DNA of 64,000 bases, taken from contig DAXT01000018.1 of assembly GCA_002506535.1 (NCBI GenBank), positions 72,860 to 136,859 of the forward strand. The letters run 5' to 3'. The notes below the pieces were generated by a model that made no database searches, was not told where the DNA came from, and saw only the letters and a list, made by a program, of their open reading frames with translations. Shown here one piece after another: positions 15,087-23,334 of the stretch. Positions within the stretch are counted from its first letter, which is position 1. Each line of letters begins with the position of its first letter. The stretch is from Methanothrix harundinacea. GTDB taxonomy: Archaea > Halobacteriota > Methanosarcinia > Methanotrichales > Methanotrichaceae. The position numbers were made by a program, and so were the translations under genes.

Positions 15087-16196
15087 TCAGGAGGCGCTGC
15101 ACCCTCCCTCATCCCCTTGAGGAAGATCCCTCTCCTCTATCGCTGTAGGCTGCGGACTGTGGATTATGAGGTTTCTGTAGGGATAGGGTATCTCGATGCC
15201 TTCGCTATCGAACCTCTTCTTCACCGCCTCTCTGATATCGCAGCCGGTGGTGAAGGCGACGTCTCTCTTGGGGACGTCGATGCTGAGCCTCAGGTTCACA
15301 GCGAAGTCTCCAAGCTCGGTGACCCTCACCGCTATGTCGTGATTCTTCAGGACGAGGGGGTGCCGCCTCGCGACGTCGAGCATTATCTCCCTCGCCTTAT
15401 CAATATCTGCGGAGTAGCCGATCCCGACGTCCACCCGCCAGGTTATGATGGGGTCGACGATCGACCAGTTGACTATCGGCTGGTTTCCCATGATGCTGTT
15501 GGGGACGAAGATCCTGCGACCGTCCCATGTCTTGATGGTGGTGTGCCTCAGGGTGAGATCCTCAACCTGGCAGTAATCGCCGTTGAAGTCGATGTAGTCG
15601 CCGACCCTGAAGGGGTGGAATACGGCGAGGAATATCCCGGATATGACGTTCGCCAGGGAGTCTTTTGCGGCAAAACCGATGGCGATGCCTGCAACCCCCG
15701 CCCCCGCCAGGAGGGTTACAGCGAGCCTGCTGAGGGCGGGTATCTGATATATCACCATGATGATGCCGACGATGTATATGGTGGCGACAAGAAGCCTTCT
15801 GATGATGGTCCTGAAGGTCATCTCCGTCTCGACGTCGATTCCGACCTTGCCGCCTGCTGTCACCCTGGGTATGTGGACGGTGAGGGCCTTGTCGACCATC
15901 CCGGCGACGATGCGGGTCAGGATCAGGATCACCAGAATCGTCGCGACGGTGGCGATGATGGAGAAGAGATCGATCCCCAGGGTAGTGTTCAGTTGATCGA
16001 CGAAGGAGAGGATCATCGAGCGGGGGCCGTTTCCCGTAAGTTCCGCCGGGAGGTCGGAGGATAGCTGGGCTGGCAGGGCTGTGGTGAAGTTTGATCCGTC
16101 GGGACCCGTCTCCAGGACCTCCGCACCGATATCGCTGGGTACGGTGTAATGGTAGAAGATGTCCTCTTCCACCGGTGAGATCTCTTCCCCGTCCAT
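15087..16196 (-). CDS. MscS-family mechanosensitive channel
   Basis: 369 residues. A short exported or linker N-terminus is followed by three membrane helices: about 70-95, 130-150, and the pore helix with VTLLAGAGVAGIAIGFAAKDSLANVISGI. Then come the MscS beta-domain (FRVGDYIDFNGDYCQVEDLTLRHT, IKTWDGRRIFVPNS) and the alpha/beta cytoplasmic cage. The Gly/Ala periodicity of the pore helix matches MscS. Predicted to release solutes on hypo-osmotic shock. Monocistronic; divergent from UPF0215. Confidence 0.9.
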   Translation of the reverse strand: MDGEEISPVEEDIFYHYTVPSDIGAEVLETGPDGSNFTTALPAQLSSDLPAELTGNGPRSMILSFVDQLNTTLGIDLFSIIATVATILVILILTRIVAGMVDKALTVHIPRVTAGGKVGIDVETEMTFRTIIRRLLVATIYIVGIIMVIYQIPALSRLAVTLLAGAGVAGIAIGFAAKDSLANVISGIFLAVFHPFRVGDYIDFNGDYCQVEDLTLRHTTIKTWDGRRIFVPNSIMGNQPIVNWSIVDPIITWRVDVGIGYSADIDKAREIMLDVARRHPLVLKNHDIAVRVTELGDFAVNLRLSIDVPKRDVAFTTGCDIREAVKKRFDSEGIEIPYPYRNLIIHSPQPTAIEERDLPQGDEGGCSAS

Positions 16197-16408
16197 TGAG
16201 CGAGAGAGATCGCCGCAAAGGTTTATTAAGGGTTCGCCATCGGCCCGTCGACGGACGCAAGAGACCTCATAGGGCCGTCCCTATCGGTCAGATGGGCTTT
16301 CCAGGACGGGTCTCGACCGACGGGGGCTGGTCGGTAGGATGACCGCATAAATCGGACCGCAAGCCCGATCCAAAAGGGTCTTCATCTCCCCGGACGGATG
16401 CTGTTATC

Positions 16409-16972
16409 ATGACGCTGCGCGTCCACAAGAGAGGAGTCCGAGTCCTGGGGATAGCCGAGAGCTTCCGGAAGACGGCGCCAAAATCCAGCCTCGCAGGAGT
16501 TGTGATGCGAAAGGACCTGCGGATCGACGGGTTCGGTTCAGCCGAGATATCCGTCGGAGGGGACGACGCCACCGAAGGGATATTGGAGATATTCGGAGGG
16601 CTGGAGAGGTCGGATATAAACGCCCTCCTCCTCAACGGTTCGGTGATCAGCTGGTTCAATATCGTCGACCTCGACCGCGTCCGGGAGGAGACGTCCCTTC
16701 CGGTGGTGAGCCTCACCTATCAGGAGTCGGAGGGGCTCGAGGGGTGCATAAGAAAACGATTCTCCCATCCCGAAGAGAAGATCGATATGTACAGAAGGCT
16801 CGGGCCCCGGGAGGCGGTGAGGCTGAAGACCGGGTTTCTGGTCTACGTCAGGTCCCTCGGCGCCACCGCGGAGGAGACGAAGGGGCTTCTCAACTCCTTC
16901 ACCCTGGAGGGGAAGGTCCCCGAGCCCCTCCGGGTGGCGAGGCTCCTTGCCAGAAGCATGATCAGAGATTAG
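16409..16972 (+). CDS. UPF0215 (DUF99) family protein
   Basis: 187 residues. It shows RVLGIAESF at the N-terminus, VVMRKDLRIDGF, INALLLNGSVISWFNIVDL and LPVVSLTYQ, the regular pattern of the archaeal DUF99 family, which resembles the endonuclease V fold. No activity is proven for the family. It is preceded by AAATCGGACC-type AT-poor DNA with no clear TATA box and followed by the short direct repeats and the RNase P RNA gene on the other strand. Confidence 0.85.
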   Translation: MTLRVHKRGVRVLGIAESFRKTAPKSSLAGVVMRKDLRIDGFGSAEISVGGDDATEGILEIFGGLERSDINALLLNGSVISWFNIVDLDRVREETSLPVVSLTYQESEGLEGCIRKRFSHPEEKIDMYRRLGPREAVRLKTGFLVYVRSLGATAEETKGLLNSFTLEGKVPEPLRVARLLARSMIRD

Positions 16973-16985
16973 ATGAGAGGGAACA

Positions 16986-17030
16986 GATCCGCCGGAGGGA
17001 TGAAAAGGGACCGATCCGCCGGAGGGATGA
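16986..17030. repeat. Short tandem repeats 3' of rnpB
   Basis: GATCCGCCGGAGGGATGA occurs at 16986-17003 and 17013-17030 (period 27), followed by a decayed third start (CCGATCTGCG). The repeats lie between the convergent UPF0215 and rnpB 3' ends. They could be a termination or processing element, or simple slippage products. Confidence 0.5.
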
Positions 17031-17055
17031 GATGGAACCGATCTGCGAATTTATG

Positions 17056-17383
17056 GGGCGCGAGTCTGGAGAGTAAGCCCCCTTCTGTTCGTGCCTTCCG
17101 GCATTGGCGGCATTCAGCTCAGCGCCATACCCGGGCGTTGGCTGGACTCCATCGATCGCCCTTATTTTGGCTTGCACCCGCAGGGGTTCGCCGTTTCATC
17201 TGCCTCCCGCGCGACCTCAGCCTTCCGGCATCACGGCATTGGCGCGGTGCAGTATCGTTTCTGTGCCAGAGCCAGAGCTCTCGCCCTACACCCGAAAGGG
17301 GTGTCTGCGTGTCCAGAGGTGGGGGGACTTTCCACACCGGCGAAGGGTTCGCCAGCGGCAGCCGCCCTTCCACTCTCGCGCCC
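17056..17383 (-). ncRNA. rnpB: RNase P RNA (archaeal type)
   Basis: About 328 nt on the minus strand. The ends pair as helix P1: GGGCGCGAG at 17375-17383 with CTCGCGCCC at 17056-17064. The universal CR-I element GGAAAGTCC lies at about 17323-17336. The 3' CR-V element ACAGAAGGGGGCTTA (17074-17088) can base-pair with the CCCCCC after CR-I to form P4. A CACAGAAACGATACTGC segment in the middle fits CR-IV. This RNA is the catalytic subunit that matures tRNA 5' ends with four to five archaeal proteins. Open frames across it in several directions are shadows. Confidence 0.95.
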
Positions 17384-17399
17384 GGCTCGGGTAGGGGAT

Positions 17400-17413
17400 G
17401 AAGATATAAAAAG
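17400..17413 (-). promoter_or_regulatory. TATA box of rnpB
   Basis: The minus strand reads CTTTTTATATCTTC, centred about 24-25 bp before the inferred 5' end of RNase P RNA at 17383. That is the correct archaeal TBP-site spacing. Confidence 0.75.
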
Positions 17414-17509
17414 CCTTTGAGGCAGGGTGGACCATCGGACCGGGGACCGGGGAATAGAGGATCGATTAAACGATACAGAAAAAAAAGATGGGGTGGAGAA
17501 GATCCTGCC

Positions 17510-18178
17510 TCAGGTCTCCTCTATCGCCCAGACGGAGAAGTTGTCGAAGCCGACGGTGAGGTTTCCGCCGCCGCAGGAGGTCGTCCCGGCGATCAGCCCG
17601 ACGTTCCCTTCGGGGAAGGTGGCGTCCTCGTAGTCGGCGAGCTTGACCCCGTTGGCGAAGAAGGAGAGGGTCTCACCCTCCCGTTTCACCTGGACGAGGT
17701 TTGTCGCCTTTCCAAGATTGATGGCTTCAGACCTGGTCCAGGGATCGTTTCGGGTATATGACCCCTCCTCCCTCTTGACGAAGGTGAAGTATCCGTCCCC
17801 GGATATCATGAAGAGATAGTAGTTGGACCAGTTCAGCCAGCCGGTCATGAGGCCGTAGACGTTGTCATCGGGGCCCTCGATCGGGGTCGCCTCCACCTCC
17901 ACTACGGAGTCGCCGAAGGACTTTCCGGACTGGACCCGCCACCATGAGTTGGCTGGGACCACGTCTATGATGTACATGCCGTCCTGGTAGTAGTTGCTCT
18001 GATTCTCGCCCCGGACGCAACCCCAGGAGCCCCCCACCTTGGAGGTACCAAAGTCGTCGCTGAAGAGAAGCTCCCCCTTAGCAGGCTGCATAGCTTCCGA
18101 CCCCTGGCCGGCGGCGAGGCAGAAAGACCCGTAAGCCGCCAAAAAAAAGATCAACAATAAGCGATGCGATGATCTCAT
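17510..18178 (-). CDS. Secreted concanavalin-like (DUF1080/LamG-type) protein
   Basis: 222 residues. The signal peptide is clear (basic MRSSHR, hydrophobic LLLIFFLAAYGSFCLA, cleavage near residue 24). The mature part starts with LLFSDDFGTS and contains WWRVQSGKSFGDSVVEVEA, a YYLFMISGDGYFTFVKR strand pair and GLIAGTTSCGGGNLTVGFDNFSV. This is the jelly-roll pattern of DUF1080 / 3-keto-disaccharide hydrolase-like and LamG domains. No catalytic residues can be assigned, so carbohydrate binding is only a family-based possibility. Likely extracellular. The neighbour at 18359 is a small membrane protein on the same strand. Confidence 0.7.
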   Translation of the reverse strand: MRSSHRLLLIFFLAAYGSFCLAAGQGSEAMQPAKGELLFSDDFGTSKVGGSWGCVRGENQSNYYQDGMYIIDVVPANSWWRVQSGKSFGDSVVEVEATPIEGPDDNVYGLMTGWLNWSNYYLFMISGDGYFTFVKREEGSYTRNDPWTRSEAINLGKATNLVQVKREGETLSFFANGVKLADYEDATFPEGNVGLIAGTTSCGGGNLTVGFDNFSVWAIEET

Positions 18179-18358
18179 ATCCCATATCCTCCTATCAGCC
18201 TTCGATCTACCCTAGGGGCGGCAGGAATCTCTTCCAGGCCGCAAGACGCGAATAGATCCTGGCTTTAGGCGATCAGTATCAATCCATAGATTATTAGTAT
18301 CTATCCATGAAGAGGGATCCGGCCTGCCCGGGGATGAGGGGGGATCTTCTGCTGTCAT

Positions 18359-18604
18359 CTACCTCTTCTCCTCCCGGCGGGCCCTCTCCGCCAGCTTCCC
18401 TATCCATATCGTCGCAAAGACAGCAATTACGGTCACCAACATCGCATAACCCCATATCCCGTAAGACGCCATGAAGAAAAGGGGACCTCCTTCGACAAAG
18501 AGAGACTTTATAGCGTCGTTCCATGCCAGAGCGGCCACAAGGCCGAAGGCGGCGGTTATCAGAGCTGCCAGCTTATCGATCACTTCGGATTTCATAAGAT
18601 CCAC
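18359..18604 (-). CDS. DUF5654-type small membrane protein
   Basis: 81 residues with two membrane helices (about 12-30 and 44-68). The first has the characteristic AAFGLVAALAWNDAIKSLF and the second a YAMLVTVIAVFATIWIGKL stretch; the C-terminus is very basic. This matches DUF5654, common in methanogens and of unknown function. ATG at 18602-18604 could be replaced by the Met three codons later. Confidence 0.75.
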   Translation of the reverse strand: MDLMKSEVIDKLAALITAAFGLVAALAWNDAIKSLFVEGGPLFFMASYGIWGYAMLVTVIAVFATIWIGKLAERARREEKR

Positions 18605-18742
18605 CCGCCGATTTCAGATATATCGTCCAGGCTCCGGCGTATATAATTTTATTTATTTCATTCCATCGCCGGCCTGAGCCCCCCTCTCCAGAGCCTCTGA
18701 GTCCAGACCTCCTCCGGGACTCGCGGGGTTCAATGCACAACC

Positions 18743-18754
18743 CTTATATATAAC
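18743..18754 (+). promoter_or_regulatory. TATA box of the trp operon
   Basis: CTTATATATAAC, preceded by AACC that can serve as BRE. It predicts a transcript start near 18775 and a leader of about 28 nt before the trpD ATG at 18803. ACATTAT is repeated twice between TATA and the start, overlapping the expected transcription start, where a TrpY-like repressor could bind. No TGTACA box is present, only TAGTACA. Confidence 0.6.
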
Positions 18755-18802
18755 GTCGATATTTAGACATTATAGTACAAAATCATACATTATGGTGATC
18801 TT

Positions 18803-19828
18803 ATGAAGTATCTGCAACAGATCGTGGAGGGGAGGGACCTATCCGTCCCGGAGGCGGAGGCGCTCCTCGGGGAGGTATTCGATGGGGCGACGGACGGACA
18901 GATCGGGGCTCTCCTCGTCGCCCTCAAGATGAAGGGGGAGTCGGTCTCGGAGATCGCGGGGCTCGCGAAGGCTATGAGGTCCTCGTCGGTGAGGATAAGC
19001 CCCCGGGTCCCGGGGCCCTTGATCGATACCTGCGGAACCGGCGGCGACGGGACGAACACCATCAACGTCAGCACCGCCGCCGCCATCGTCGCCGCATCCT
19101 GCGGCGCCTTTGTGGCCAAGCACGGAAACTACGCCGTCAGCTCCGCCTGCGGCAGCGCCAACGTCCTCTCGGAGCTGGGGGTCGAGGTCGCCCCCGGCCC
19201 CGAGCGGGTCTGCGAAGCGATAGAGACCCTCGGTATCGGCTTCATGCTCGCCCCCGTCTTCCACCCCTCCATGAAGCGGGTCGCCTCCATCAGGAGGGAG
19301 CTATCCATGAGGACGGTCTTCAACATCCTGGGGCCCCTCACAAACCCCGCCGGAGCGAGGTTCCAGCTGATGGGGGTCTACGACCCGAAGCTCTGCGACA
19401 AGCTCGCCGCCGCCCTCAAGATCCTGGGGACAGAGAGGGCGATGGTCGTCCACGGCTCCGGCCTCGACGAGATCACCAACACCGGCCCGACACTGATCTC
19501 CGAGCTCGACGGGGGGAACCTCTCGAGCCGGACCGTCACCCCCGAGGACTTCGGCTACCCCCTGGCCGCAATCGGGGATATCCGGGGAGGGACCCCCGAA
19601 GAGAACGCCGGAAAGCTGGTGGAGATCCTCTCGGGAAAGAAGGGCCCCTGCAGGGACATCGTCGCCATGAACGCCGGGGCCGCCCTCTTCGTCTCGGGGA
19701 TCGCCGAGACGCTCTTCGAGGGAGCGAGGATGGCGGAGGATGCCATCGACTCGGGGAGGGGCCTTGAGAAGCTGAAGAGGATGGTCGTCTCCTGCGGCAG
19801 CCCCGAGAAGCTGGAGAGGTTTCTGTGA
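18803..19828 (+). CDS. trpD: Anthranilate phosphoribosyltransferase
   Basis: 341 residues, full length. Transfers phosphoribosyl from PRPP to anthranilate, the second step of tryptophan synthesis. The N-terminal helical domain is followed by DTCGTGGDGTNTINVST (PRPP-binding GTGGD), VAKHGNYAVSSACGSAN (anthranilate/PRPP contact) and GERAM-like TERAMVVHGSGLDEI. It is the first gene of the trpDFEGCBA operon and has its own TATA box. Its TGA overlaps the GTG of trpF by 4 nt. Confidence 0.95.
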   Translation: MKYLQQIVEGRDLSVPEAEALLGEVFDGATDGQIGALLVALKMKGESVSEIAGLAKAMRSSSVRISPRVPGPLIDTCGTGGDGTNTINVSTAAAIVAASCGAFVAKHGNYAVSSACGSANVLSELGVEVAPGPERVCEAIETLGIGFMLAPVFHPSMKRVASIRRELSMRTVFNILGPLTNPAGARFQLMGVYDPKLCDKLAAALKILGTERAMVVHGSGLDEITNTGPTLISELDGGNLSSRTVTPEDFGYPLAAIGDIRGGTPEENAGKLVEILSGKKGPCRDIVAMNAGAALFVSGIAETLFEGARMAEDAIDSGRGLEKLKRMVVSCGSPEKLERFL

Positions 19829-20460
19829 CGAGGGCCAAGATCTGCGGCATCAGGGACGCCGAGGCGAGGGACGCGGCCGTCGCCTTCGGAGCCGATGCCG
19901 TCGGATTCGTGGTGGAGATCCCCCGGTCGAGGAGGTCCATCGGCCGAGACGAGGCGAGACGGCTCATCGAGGGGCTACCCCCCTTCGTATCGAGCGTAAT
20001 CGTGGTGGAGCCGAAATCCGCGGCTGAGGCGGCGAACCTCGCCCTGGATACCGGGGCGGACGTCCTCCAGGTGAACGACTCCCTCAGCCTCGAGGACCTC
20101 TCGGCCCTCGCCGATATCGTCCCCCAGAAGCTGGTGGCGGCGGTCCCGGCGGCCCCGAGGATCCTGGAACGGGCACAGGCCCTCCAAGAGGTCGCCGACG
20201 CCCTCCTCGTCGACAGCTCCGACGGGGGAGAGATCGGGGGGACGGGGACGGTCCACGACTGGAAGCTATCCGCCAGACTGGTAAAATATATCGGCGTCCC
20301 CGTCATCCTGGCGGGGGGGCTCGATCCGGGCAACGTCGCCGGGGCGATAGAGACCGTCCGCCCCTACGCCGTGGACGTATCCTCCGGCGTGGAGACCGAT
20401 GGCTTGAAAGATCCGGATAAGATCGAGGCGTTCCTTCTGGAGGTGAGGGGTTGCCGATAG
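19825..20460 (+). CDS. trpF: Phosphoribosylanthranilate isomerase
   Basis: 211 residues starting at GTG 19825. TIM barrel: KICGIRD with the catalytic Cys, GADAVGFVV, LQVND, then LLVDSS with the catalytic Asp, and VILAGGLDPGNV and DVSSGVE forming the phosphate site. Amadori rearrangement of PRA to CdRP, the third step of the pathway. It overlaps trpD by 4 nt and trpE by 10 nt, so translational coupling is likely. Confidence 0.95.
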   Translation: MTRAKICGIRDAEARDAAVAFGADAVGFVVEIPRSRRSIGRDEARRLIEGLPPFVSSVIVVEPKSAAEAANLALDTGADVLQVNDSLSLEDLSALADIVPQKLVAAVPAAPRILERAQALQEVADALLVDSSDGGEIGGTGTVHDWKLSARLVKYIGVPVILAGGLDPGNVAGAIETVRPYAVDVSSGVETDGLKDPDKIEAFLLEVRGCR

Positions 20461-21971
20461 CTGCAGAGCTTCTCTTCGGGGGATCCCGGACGGCCCGGGA
20501 AGATGGTCCGGTCCCGCGGCTCTTTGAGGTGACCGACCTCCTGGACCCGGAGGCTCCCCTCGCCCTCTACTCCGCCCTCCGGCGAGAGAGGTTCCCCTTC
20601 CTCCTGGAGTCCGTCGAGAAGTCGGGGGAGAGGGCACGGTTCTCCTTCGTCGGAGCAAGCCCCGCCGCCGTGGTGACGGTGACGGGGAGGCGGTTTGCTA
20701 TCGATATATGCAGCCGGGGAAGGGGCCTTGAGGAGGCCTTTATAGAGAGGCTCGCCGCCTCGGCGGTGATAGACGGCGATGGCGGATCGACGATATCCGG
20801 GGAGATCCGGCGGGGGATGGACCTCTTCGACCTCCTGCGGTCCGCCCTTCCCGTCGGCTGTGGCCCCTCGAAGTTCGGCAGGCAGGCCTTCCTTGGGGGA
20901 GGGATCGGCTACCTCGCCTACGATCTCGTCGCCGAGAGGATAGACAGGCCCAGGACCTCCGCCGCCCCCGACGCCAAGTTCGGGATCTTCGAGGAGAGCT
21001 TCGTCTACGACCACCTGACGGGAAGGGTCTGTCTGGCGGTGGCACCCCTCCCCGCCGGGGAGGACCCCGAAGAGATCGCCTCCTGTATGGCCGGCCATCT
21101 CGGGGAGCTGGACCTGCGGGAGCCTCAGGCCGAAGATCTCGATCCCATATCGGTGGAGTCGGACCCCGCCGGTCCCTTCGAGGAGTCGGTCCGAAAAGCG
21201 AAAGAGGAGATCCTGGCGGGGGAGATATTCCAGGTGGTCCTCTCCAGGAGGATGGGGGTGAGGCTAAAAAATCCCGACCCCGTATCCCTCTACAAGAGGC
21301 TGCGGGAGATCAACCCCAGCCCCTACACCTACATCTTCGAGTTCGAAGATCATTCCCTGGTGGGGGCGTCCCCCGAAACCCTATTCAGCCTCTGCGACAG
21401 GATCGTCACCACAAATCCCATCGCAGGAACCTGCCCCCGGGGCGGGTCTCCCGAGGAGGACGACCTTCTGGCGGCGAAGATGCTGGCAGACGAGAAGGAG
21501 AGGGCGGAGCACGTGATGCTCGTCGACCTGGGGAGAAACGACGTCCGGTCCGTCTCGAAGGCCGGCTCGATAAAGGTGGAGGATTTCATGTCGGTCCTGC
21601 GGTACTCCCACGTCCAGCATATCGAGACGACGGTCCGGGGGACGCTCAGGGACGAGTGCGACTCGTTCGACGCCGCGAGGGCGATATTCCCGGCGGGGAC
21701 CCTCTCGGGAGCGCCCAAGATCCGGGCGATGGAGATCATCGACGACCTGGAGGGTAGATCGAGGGGGATCTACGGCGGCGGTGTCGGCTACTTCTCCGCC
21801 GACGGCTCCGCCGACTTCGCCATCGCCATCAGGTCCGTCGTCCTGAAGGGAGACTGCGCCGTCGTCCAGGCGGGGGCGGGGATAGTCGCCGACTCCGACC
21901 CCCACCGGGAGTTCCTGGAGACGGAGAGGAAGATGGCGGCGATGAAGCGGGCCCTGGGGGTGGCAGCGTGA
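20451..21971 (+). CDS. trpE: Anthranilate synthase component I
   Basis: 506 residues from TTG 20451, which is preceded by GAGGTGAGGGG and lies inside the end of trpF. Chorismate-binding core: PNPIAGTCPRG-like NPIAGTCPRGG, DEKERAEHVMLVDLGRND, FPAGTLSGAPKIRAME, YGGGVGYF and AGAGIVADSDP. The N-terminal FLLES (near residue 48) matches the LLES motif that mediates tryptophan feedback inhibition, so allosteric control by Trp is expected. It works with TrpG, which supplies ammonia from glutamine. Confidence 0.95.
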   Translation: MPIAAELLFGGSRTAREDGPVPRLFEVTDLLDPEAPLALYSALRRERFPFLLESVEKSGERARFSFVGASPAAVVTVTGRRFAIDICSRGRGLEEAFIERLAASAVIDGDGGSTISGEIRRGMDLFDLLRSALPVGCGPSKFGRQAFLGGGIGYLAYDLVAERIDRPRTSAAPDAKFGIFEESFVYDHLTGRVCLAVAPLPAGEDPEEIASCMAGHLGELDLREPQAEDLDPISVESDPAGPFEESVRKAKEEILAGEIFQVVLSRRMGVRLKNPDPVSLYKRLREINPSPYTYIFEFEDHSLVGASPETLFSLCDRIVTTNPIAGTCPRGGSPEEDDLLAAKMLADEKERAEHVMLVDLGRNDVRSVSKAGSIKVEDFMSVLRYSHVQHIETTVRGTLRDECDSFDAARAIFPAGTLSGAPKIRAMEIIDDLEGRSRGIYGGGVGYFSADGSADFAIAIRSVVLKGDCAVVQAGAGIVADSDPHREFLETERKMAAMKRALGVAA

Positions 21972-22546
21972 CGGGAAAGACTATCCTCTTCATCGACAAC
22001 CAGGACTCCTTCGTCTGGAACCTCGTCGACTACGTATCCCAGTTCCACCCCGAGACGCAGGTGGCGTCAAACAGTATCGAACCCACCCGGGTGAAGGAGA
22101 TCGACCCCCTGGGGATCGTGATATCGCCGGGGCCGGGTCACCCCGCAAACCCCAGGGATATCGGAAGCTGCATCGAGGTGATGAGGAGGTTCGAGGGGAC
22201 GCCGATCCTGGGGGTCTGTCTCGGCCACCAGGCGATAAACCTCGCCTACGGCGGGACCATCGACAGGACCGCCCCCGTCCATGGGAAGGCCTCCGATATA
22301 TTCCACGACGGCCGGGGGATATTCCGGGGGCTAAAAAGCCCCTTCCGAGGGGGTCGCTACCACTCCCTGGCGGTGGAGACCCTCGCACCGCCCCTGATTA
22401 TCACGGCCAAGACCGCCGAGGGGGTGGTGATGGGGGTGAGGCATAGAGCCCTACCCGTAGAGGGGGTCCAGTTCCACCCCGAGTCGGTCCTGACCCCGGA
22501 GGGAAAGAGGCTGATCGCCAACTGGCTGGAGGGGCTGGTCAGATGA
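21968..22546 (+). CDS. trpG: Anthranilate synthase component II (glutamine amidotransferase)
   Basis: 192 residues from GTG 21968. Class I glutamine amidotransferase with LFIDNQDSFVWNL, SPGPGHP, the nucleophile in GVCLGHQAI, and the catalytic His-Glu in VQFHPESV. It hydrolyses glutamine and channels ammonia to TrpE. GTGA overlap with trpE and ATGA overlap with trpC. Confidence 0.95.
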   Translation: MTGKTILFIDNQDSFVWNLVDYVSQFHPETQVASNSIEPTRVKEIDPLGIVISPGPGHPANPRDIGSCIEVMRRFEGTPILGVCLGHQAINLAYGGTIDRTAPVHGKASDIFHDGRGIFRGLKSPFRGGRYHSLAVETLAPPLIITAKTAEGVVMGVRHRALPVEGVQFHPESVLTPEGKRLIANWLEGLVR

Positions 22547-23298
22547 CCTCCTCGGTCGTGATAGAGATCCTGAGGCAGACGAGAGAGAGGCTCTCGGTCC
22601 GTCCCCGGTCCGCCGATCGGATGAAGGTCAACGACGCCCGAAACCTCCCGGAGAGGGCGGCGGACCTCCGGTCTAGGGGTATATCCCCCATCATCGCGGA
22701 GATCAAGCCCCGGATCCTGGCTAGGTCCCTGGAGCCGGAGGAGGTGGCGGCGATAGGCCGCAGGTACGAGGCTGATGGTGCTTGCGCCATCTCGGTCCTC
22801 ACCCAGCCGACCTACTTTCTCGGGTCGCCGCAGAACGCCAGGGTGGCGAGGGAGGCGTCCTCCCTTCCCATCCTCAGGAAGGACTTCATCCTGGAGGAGA
22901 GGCAGCTCGACGAGGTCGCATGCGACCTCGTCCTCCTCATCGCCGCCTTCTCCTGCGACCTCGACGGCCTGGTGGAGGCGGCAAAGTCCAGGGGGATGGA
23001 GCCCCTAGTGGAGGTCCATACCGAGGAGGAGCTCATCACAGCCCTCAAGACCGGCGCCAGGGTGGTGGGGATAAACAACAGGAACCTGTCGACCCTGGAG
23101 GTGAGCCTCGATACCTTCGAGAGGCTGGGGCCGGTGGCGAAGGGCTCGGGGCTCTTCGTCGTCGCCGAGAGCGGCATAGAGACGAGGGAAGACGTCTTGA
23201 GGATGGAGGAGGCCGGGGCCGACGCCCTCCTCGTCGGAACCTCCCTGATGCGGGAGCCGGCGCTCCTCCCATTACTCAATGGGGCGGCCCGTCCCTGA
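22543..23298 (+). CDS. trpC: Indole-3-glycerol phosphate synthase, with altered loop after the catalytic EIK
   Basis: 251 residues. Barrel motifs: PIIAEIKP (catalytic Glu and Lys), LRKDFI, LVEVHTEEEL, GINNRNL, VAESGI and ADALLVGTSLM. The loop after the catalytic Lys usually reads K-x-x-S-P-S; here it is KPRILARS, so the first substrate-contacting Ser is replaced by Ile. All other catalytic positions I can align (second Lys, Glu, Asn, Ser) are present, so activity is likely but the loop deserves checking. ATGA overlap with trpG; 36 bp before trpB. Confidence 0.9.
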   Translation: MTSSVVIEILRQTRERLSVRPRSADRMKVNDARNLPERAADLRSRGISPIIAEIKPRILARSLEPEEVAAIGRRYEADGACAISVLTQPTYFLGSPQNARVAREASSLPILRKDFILEERQLDEVACDLVLLIAAFSCDLDGLVEAAKSRGMEPLVEVHTEEELITALKTGARVVGINNRNLSTLEVSLDTFERLGPVAKGSGLFVVAESGIETREDVLRMEEAGADALLVGTSLMREPALLPLLNGAARP

Positions 23299-23334
23299 GG
23301 GCGGAGCATATACGGAGCGGATGACCAGATAGAG

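Noticed and set aside
16973..17420. Several overlapping frames in all directions of about 60-140 codons
   Set aside because: They overlay the RNase P RNA gene, whose conserved elements explain the sequence.
18743..18802. TrpY-type operator upstream of trpD
   Set aside because: Only TAGTACA and a duplicated ACATTAT are seen; the TGTACA box is missing, so no operator is claimed.
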